A DNA stretch of 60,575 nt from CADEFX01 sp050260355 (GTDB lineage Bacteria; Pseudomonadota; Alphaproteobacteria; Rhizobiales; Hyphomicrobiaceae). Shown here piece by piece: positions 57,345 to 60,575 of this stretch (position 1 is its first letter; every line of letters starts with the position of its first letter). The stretch lies in the NCBI GenBank assembly GCA_050260355.1, contig JBLNBZ010000068.1, positions 1 to 60,575 on the forward strand, in the 5' to 3' direction. A program made the translations under genes and the position numbers. The notes under the pieces are model-generated. The model did not search any database, had not been told where the DNA came from, and was given only the letters and a program-made list of their open reading frames with translations.

Positions 57345-57785
57345 ATGCCCGCAAAGTCCGATCCTTCCTTGAGCCGCATCGAGCGCCTTTGCGCCGATCA
57401 CAGCCTGCGGATGACCGGGCAGCGGCGCGTCATCGCCCGCATTCTGTCCGAAGCCGTGGATCATCCCGACGTCGAGGAGGTCTACCGGAGGGCCAACGCC
57501 ATCGACGAGCGCATCTCGCTGTCGACCGTGTACCGGACGCTGCGCCTGCTCGAGCGCAAGGGAATTCTCGCCCGTCACGACTTCGGCGCCGGCCGGCGGC
57601 GCTACGAGGAGACACCGCGGGTGCACCACGATCACCTGATCGATGTCGAAAGCGGCAAGGTCATCGAGTTCCGCAACGAGGAGATCGAGCGCCTGCAGGA
57701 GCGCGTCGCCCGCGAGCACGGTTTCAAGCTGGTCGGGCACCGGCTGCAGCTGTTCGGTGTGCCGATTCGACACGGCGACGACTGA
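57345..57785 (+). CDS. Fur-family regulator (Fur/Mur)
   Basis: This is a 146-residue metal-dependent repressor. The winged helix is at about 20-85 (LRMTGQRRVIARIL, SLSTVYRTLRLLERKGI). The metal site has HHDHLIDVESGKVIEF at 94-109, in which the CxxC of enterobacterial Fur is absent, as in rhizobial Mur. A second His/Glu set follows near 118-125 (EREHGF-like). In this order the copy next to miaB is generally the manganese- or iron-sensing Mur/Fur. Targets would be mntH or sit genes, none of which are here. The gene follows the Mrp-DUF971 gene by 80 bases and precedes miaB by 178 bases. Confidence 0.88.
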   Translation: MPAKSDPSLSRIERLCADHSLRMTGQRRVIARILSEAVDHPDVEEVYRRANAIDERISLSTVYRTLRLLERKGILARHDFGAGRRRYEETPRVHHDHLIDVESGKVIEFRNEEIERLQERVAREHGFKLVGHRLQLFGVPIRHGDD

Positions 57786-57963
57786 GCCCCGATGATTTTT
57801 TCTGTGGGGCCTCGCCTATTGACAAGGGGCCACATCAGGATTGCTTAACGCGGTGTTCGCCGTAAGGACTTTTGACGAATTGTTATTTTGCAGTGCAACA
57901 TTTACTGGCATAAGTCTCGCACGAGCATCCTCGATGCCCGACCTGCAGCGACTTTGAGCGACT

Positions 57964-59352
57964 ATGGATCGTCCCGCCGACAGCAGTGAGATGGCTGCCT
58001 CGACCACCGCAGAGCCGGGGTCCAAGAAGGTATTCGTCAAGACGTTCGGCTGTCAGATGAACGTCTACGACTCCGAGCGCATGAGCGAGGCGCTGGGGGC
58101 GCGCGGCTATGCTCAGACGTCCGATGCAAGCGAGGCGGATCTCGTCATCCTCAATACCTGCCACATTCGCGAGAAGGCCGCCGAGAAGCTCTATTCCGAG
58201 CTCGGCCGCATCCGCGAGCTGAAGGAGGAGCGCGGCGCGGCAGGCAAGGACACGCTCGTCGCCGTCGCCGGCTGCGTGGCGCAGGCGGAGGGCATCGAGA
58301 TCGTCAAACGCGCGCCGACTGTCGACATCGTCATCGGACCGCAGAGCTACCATCGCCTGCCCGAGATCGTGGCACGCGCCAAGACGAAGGGCGGCCACGT
58401 CATCGAGACGAGCTTTCCCGAGGAAGAGAAGTTCGATCATCTGCCGCCGCGCCAGGGTGCGCGCGCAGCCACCGCGTTCCTCACAGTCCAGGAAGGTTGC
58501 GACAAGTTCTGCACATTCTGCGTGGTGCCGTATACGCGTGGCGCGGAGTACTCGCGCTCCGTAGCGGCCATCGAGGCGGAGGCGCGCCGGCTGGTGTCGC
58601 AGGGCGTGCGCGAGATCACGCTGCTCGGACAGAACGTCAACGCCTATCATGGCCAGGGTCCGGACGGCAGCGCCTGGCCGCTGGCCCGGCTCATCTCCGC
58701 GCTGGCGCGGATCGAGGGCCTCGAGCGGCTGCGCTACACGACGAGCCATCCACGCGACATGGCGGATGATTTGATCGCCGCACATCGTGACGAGCCCAAG
58801 CTGATGCCCTATCTGCACCTGCCGTTCCAGGCCGGCGCGGATCGCATCCTGAGCGCCATGAACCGCAAGCACACGCAGCGCGACTACCTCCGGCTGGTGG
58901 AGCGGATCAGGCAGGCGCGGCCGGACATCGCGCTCTCGACCGACATCATCGTCGGCTTCCCCGGCGAGACCGATGCCGAGTTCGAGGCAACCCTCGAAGT
59001 CGTGCGCGAGGTCGGATTCGCACAGGCCTACTCGTTTAAATACAGCGCCAGGCCCGGCACGCCGGCGGCGAACATGGAGCAATTGCCCGAAGAGGTGAAA
59101 AGCGAGCGGTTGGCACGCCTGCAGGAGTTGCTCGATCGCCAGCAAACGATGTTCAATGCCGGCTGCGTGGGCAAGGTTTTTCCAGTGCTTTTCGAGAGAC
59201 TTGGACGCAAGGCGGGGCAGCTGATCGGCCGCTCGCCCTATCTGCAGGCCGTGCACGCAGAAGCGGTGCCCGAGCTCCTCGGCCGCATCTTGCCCGTTGA
59301 AATTGCCGGCGCTGGACCCAATAGTTTGTCCGGCGTCATAAAGGTGGCATGA
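57964..59352 (+). CDS. miaB: tRNA-2-methylthio-N6-dimethylallyladenosine synthase
   Basis: MiaB is a radical-SAM methylthiotransferase that converts i6A37 to ms2i6A37 in tRNA. The 462-residue protein has the N-terminal UPF0004 domain with KTFGCQMNVYDSERM (Cys30), LNTCHIREKAAEK (Cys66) and AGCVAQAEG (Cys104) as cluster ligands. QEGCDKFCTFCVVPYTRG holds the radical-SAM triad Cys179, Cys183 and Cys186. A C-terminal TRAM domain follows, ending LPVEIAGAGPNSLSGVI. ATG 57964 is chosen for its family-like N-terminus. The next gene is phoH, as in most alphaproteobacteria. Confidence 0.96.
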   Translation: MDRPADSSEMAASTTAEPGSKKVFVKTFGCQMNVYDSERMSEALGARGYAQTSDASEADLVILNTCHIREKAAEKLYSELGRIRELKEERGAAGKDTLVAVAGCVAQAEGIEIVKRAPTVDIVIGPQSYHRLPEIVARAKTKGGHVIETSFPEEEKFDHLPPRQGARAATAFLTVQEGCDKFCTFCVVPYTRGAEYSRSVAAIEAEARRLVSQGVREITLLGQNVNAYHGQGPDGSAWPLARLISALARIEGLERLRYTTSHPRDMADDLIAAHRDEPKLMPYLHLPFQAGADRILSAMNRKHTQRDYLRLVERIRQARPDIALSTDIIVGFPGETDAEFEATLEVVREVGFAQAYSFKYSARPGTPAANMEQLPEEVKSERLARLQELLDRQQTMFNAGCVGKVFPVLFERLGRKAGQLIGRSPYLQAVHAEAVPELLGRILPVEIAGAGPNSLSGVIKVA

Positions 59353-59461
59353 GTTGCAGGTAATCCAGGGGTTGTGTGCGGGTATCCGTCTCGCCTACCA
59401 GATGTGCTAGATTGAGATTCGGTTCAGCTAACCGCGACTTCGGTTGCCGGGAGACCAGAAT

Positions 59462-60484
59462 TTGACAGGCGCGCGAGGATCGGCCGTGCCGAATGCGGCC
59501 AAGTCGCCGAGGCAGGGCGAAGCGGGTGGACGCCTTGTAGTACCGTTCGATGACAATCGGCTCCTGATGCAGGTCCTGGGCGAGTACGACGCCCACCTCG
59601 CCCTGATCGAGGAGCGGCTCGGGGTCCACGCCCACGCACACGGCAACCTCGTGACCCTGACGGGCCCGGCAAGCGCAAACGAGACCGCTCGCGACGTGCT
59701 GCTCGCGCTTTACGACCGTGCGGCCAGGAACGAGCCGATTGCGCCAGGCGACGTCGACGGCGTCATCCGGCATGCTCGCTCGGGCGCGCCGCGCCAGGAC
59801 GGCATGGCGCAGATCCGCACGCGGCGGCGCATCGTCACCGCCCGCTCGCTGACACAAAGCTCCTACATTCGCGCGCTCGAGCGCCATGATCTGGTGTTCG
59901 GCACGGGACCCGCGGGCACCGGCAAGACCTATCTCGCGGTCGCATTTGCCGCCTCGTGCCTCGAGCGCGGCATGGTCGAGCGGATCATCCTGTCGAGGCC
60001 GGCGGTCGAGGCCGGCGAGAGACTGGGCTTTCTGCCGGGCGACATGCGCGAGAAGGTCGATCCGTACCTGCGGCCGCTCTACGATGCGCTCTACGACGTG
60101 CTGCCGCCGGAGAAGGTGGAGCGCGACCTGGAAAGCGGCGTCATCGAGATCGCGCCGTTGGCCTTCATGCGCGGTCGAACGCTGGCGCACGCCTTCGTCA
60201 TCCTGGACGAGGCACAGAATACCACCAGCATGCAGATGAAGATGTTCCTCACCCGACTGGGCGAGGGATCGAAGATGGCGGTGACCGGCGATCCCAGTCA
60301 GATCGACTTGCCGCCGGGCCAGACGTCCGGCCTTATCGAGGCCGTGCGCCTGCTAGAAGGCGTCAAAGGAATCGACGCCATTCGGTTCTCGACGATGGAC
60401 ATCGTGCGGCGTGACCTGGTTGCAAGGATCGTGGAAGCCTACGACAATGACCAGGACAAAGGGAGGCCGAACAGGGCCAGGTGA
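59462..60484 (+). CDS. phoH: PhoH-family ATPase
   Basis: This is a PhoH-like (YbeZ-type) P-loop ATPase with a putative RNA-related role, acting with YbeY in ribosome or RNA quality control. The product has about 340 residues. The N-terminal KH-like part includes VPFDDNRLLMQVLGEYD. Walker A is GTGPAGTGKTYLAVAFAA near 145, LSRPAVEAGERLGFLPGDM is the PhoH signature, and Walker B is FVILDEAQNTTSMQMKMFLTRLG. The start is unusual: a TTG at 59462 has GGGAG eight bases upstream, while another in-frame TTG lies at 59444 and a GTG at 59486; no ATG fits. ybeY follows after seven bases. Confidence 0.92.
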   Translation: MTGARGSAVPNAAKSPRQGEAGGRLVVPFDDNRLLMQVLGEYDAHLALIEERLGVHAHAHGNLVTLTGPASANETARDVLLALYDRAARNEPIAPGDVDGVIRHARSGAPRQDGMAQIRTRRRIVTARSLTQSSYIRALERHDLVFGTGPAGTGKTYLAVAFAASCLERGMVERIILSRPAVEAGERLGFLPGDMREKVDPYLRPLYDALYDVLPPEKVERDLESGVIEIAPLAFMRGRTLAHAFVILDEAQNTTSMQMKMFLTRLGEGSKMAVTGDPSQIDLPPGQTSGLIEAVRLLEGVKGIDAIRFSTMDIVRRDLVARIVEAYDNDQDKGRPNRAR

Positions 60485-60491
60485 GAGACTA

Positions 60492-60575
60492 ATGCCCGCT
60501 TCGAGTGAGGTGGCGGTCGGCGGCGCCGACGAGCCGCGGGCGGAAACCGAGCCTCCGCAGCGACTGAGCCTCGAC
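60492..60575 (+). CDS. ybeY: Endoribonuclease YbeY, 5' end only
   Basis: The first 28 codons (MPASSEVAVGGADEPRAETE and onward) run off the window. There is not enough sequence to show the zinc-binding HGxLHLxGYDH motif, so the assignment rests on the miaB-phoH-ybeY order, the start seven bases after phoH, and the RLSLD ending that resembles the first strand of the family. Proline- and glutamate-rich N-termini are common in rhizobial YbeY. Confidence 0.65.
   Translation, partial: MPASSEVAVGGADEPRAETEPPQRLSLD

Noticed and set aside
57883..59256. Open frame of about 457 codons antisense to miaB
   Set aside because: It fully overlaps the strongly conserved miaB and shows no protein-like domains.
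1..60575. tRNA, rRNA, insertion sequence, prophage or CRISPR array
   Set aside because: No cloverleaf with CCA end, transposase, integrase or regularly spaced repeat was recognised while reading both strands; a dedicated scan could still find a small RNA.

Overview
The window is a contiguous piece of a high-GC alphaproteobacterial chromosome, almost certainly from the order Hyphomicrobiales (Rhizobiales). The evidence is gene order and gene content: trpA-accD-folC facing trxA-addA-addB; murU, a tsaE-amgK fusion and divL; ftsE-ftsX-ydcF-plsC; hpt-cpdR; and a Fur/Mur-miaB-phoH-ybeY block. A short protein carrying the IGHNNGPPL motif and Mur-like Fur chemistry fit the same order. I see no rRNA, tRNA, CRISPR array, insertion sequence or prophage, so most of the window reads as vertically inherited core genome with islands of lineage-specific genes.

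Layout. 1-3.3 kb: the end of trpA, then accD, folC, and convergent trxA. 3.4-15 kb (minus strand): divL, a TsaE-AmgK fusion, MurU, AddB and AddA, covering cell-cycle signalling, tRNA t6A synthesis, peptidoglycan sugar salvage and double-strand break repair. 15-20 kb: ahcY, an AT-rich leader with an orphan TadG-like von Willebrand protein, and a divergent thiolase. 20-23.4 kb: zur-znuC-znuB-ispG. 23.4-28.8 kb: a FkbM methyltransferase, an L,D-transpeptidase with a degenerate second domain, ispA, rpmF, a small membrane protein and phaR. 29-31 kb: phaA-phaB. 31-35 kb: a NYN-domain protein, a cupin, gloB and a methyltransferase. 35-40 kb: metX-metW facing away from hisC-tyrC-chaC. 40-47 kb (minus strand): ftsE-ftsX-ydcF-plsC-nrdJ and a small hypothetical gene. 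47-48 kb: hpt-cpdR. 48-51.5 kb: three tandem EamA transporters coupled to an aldolase. 51.5-55.4 kb: moaA, a tiny secreted repeat protein, an uncharacterised gene, a pseudo-subtilase and mobA. 55.7-60.6 kb: an Mrp-DUF971 fusion, a Fur/Mur regulator, miaB, phoH and the first codons of ybeY.

How the genes work together. Two CtrA-pathway regulators (DivL and CpdR) and two division genes (ftsEX) link to the cell cycle. AmgK-MurU, the L,D-transpeptidase, YdcF and FtsEX bear on the cell wall. PhaA, PhaB and PhaR make and regulate the monomers of polyhydroxyalkanoate; no synthase gene is present here. MoaA and MobA belong to molybdenum cofactor synthesis, and MetX, MetW and AhcY to methionine and SAM cycling.

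The most unusual items are the four-repeat 74-residue secreted protein, the subtilase-like protein that has lost Asp and His and is translationally coupled to mobA, the L,D-transpeptidase with an inactive second YkuD-like copy, the Mrp-DUF971 fusion, the NYN/LOTUS-like protein with a long low-complexity linker, and a LexA-type site upstream of the B12-dependent ribonucleotide reductase. Start codons were chosen by eye from ribosome-binding sites, overlaps and family lengths; uncertain ones are flagged.
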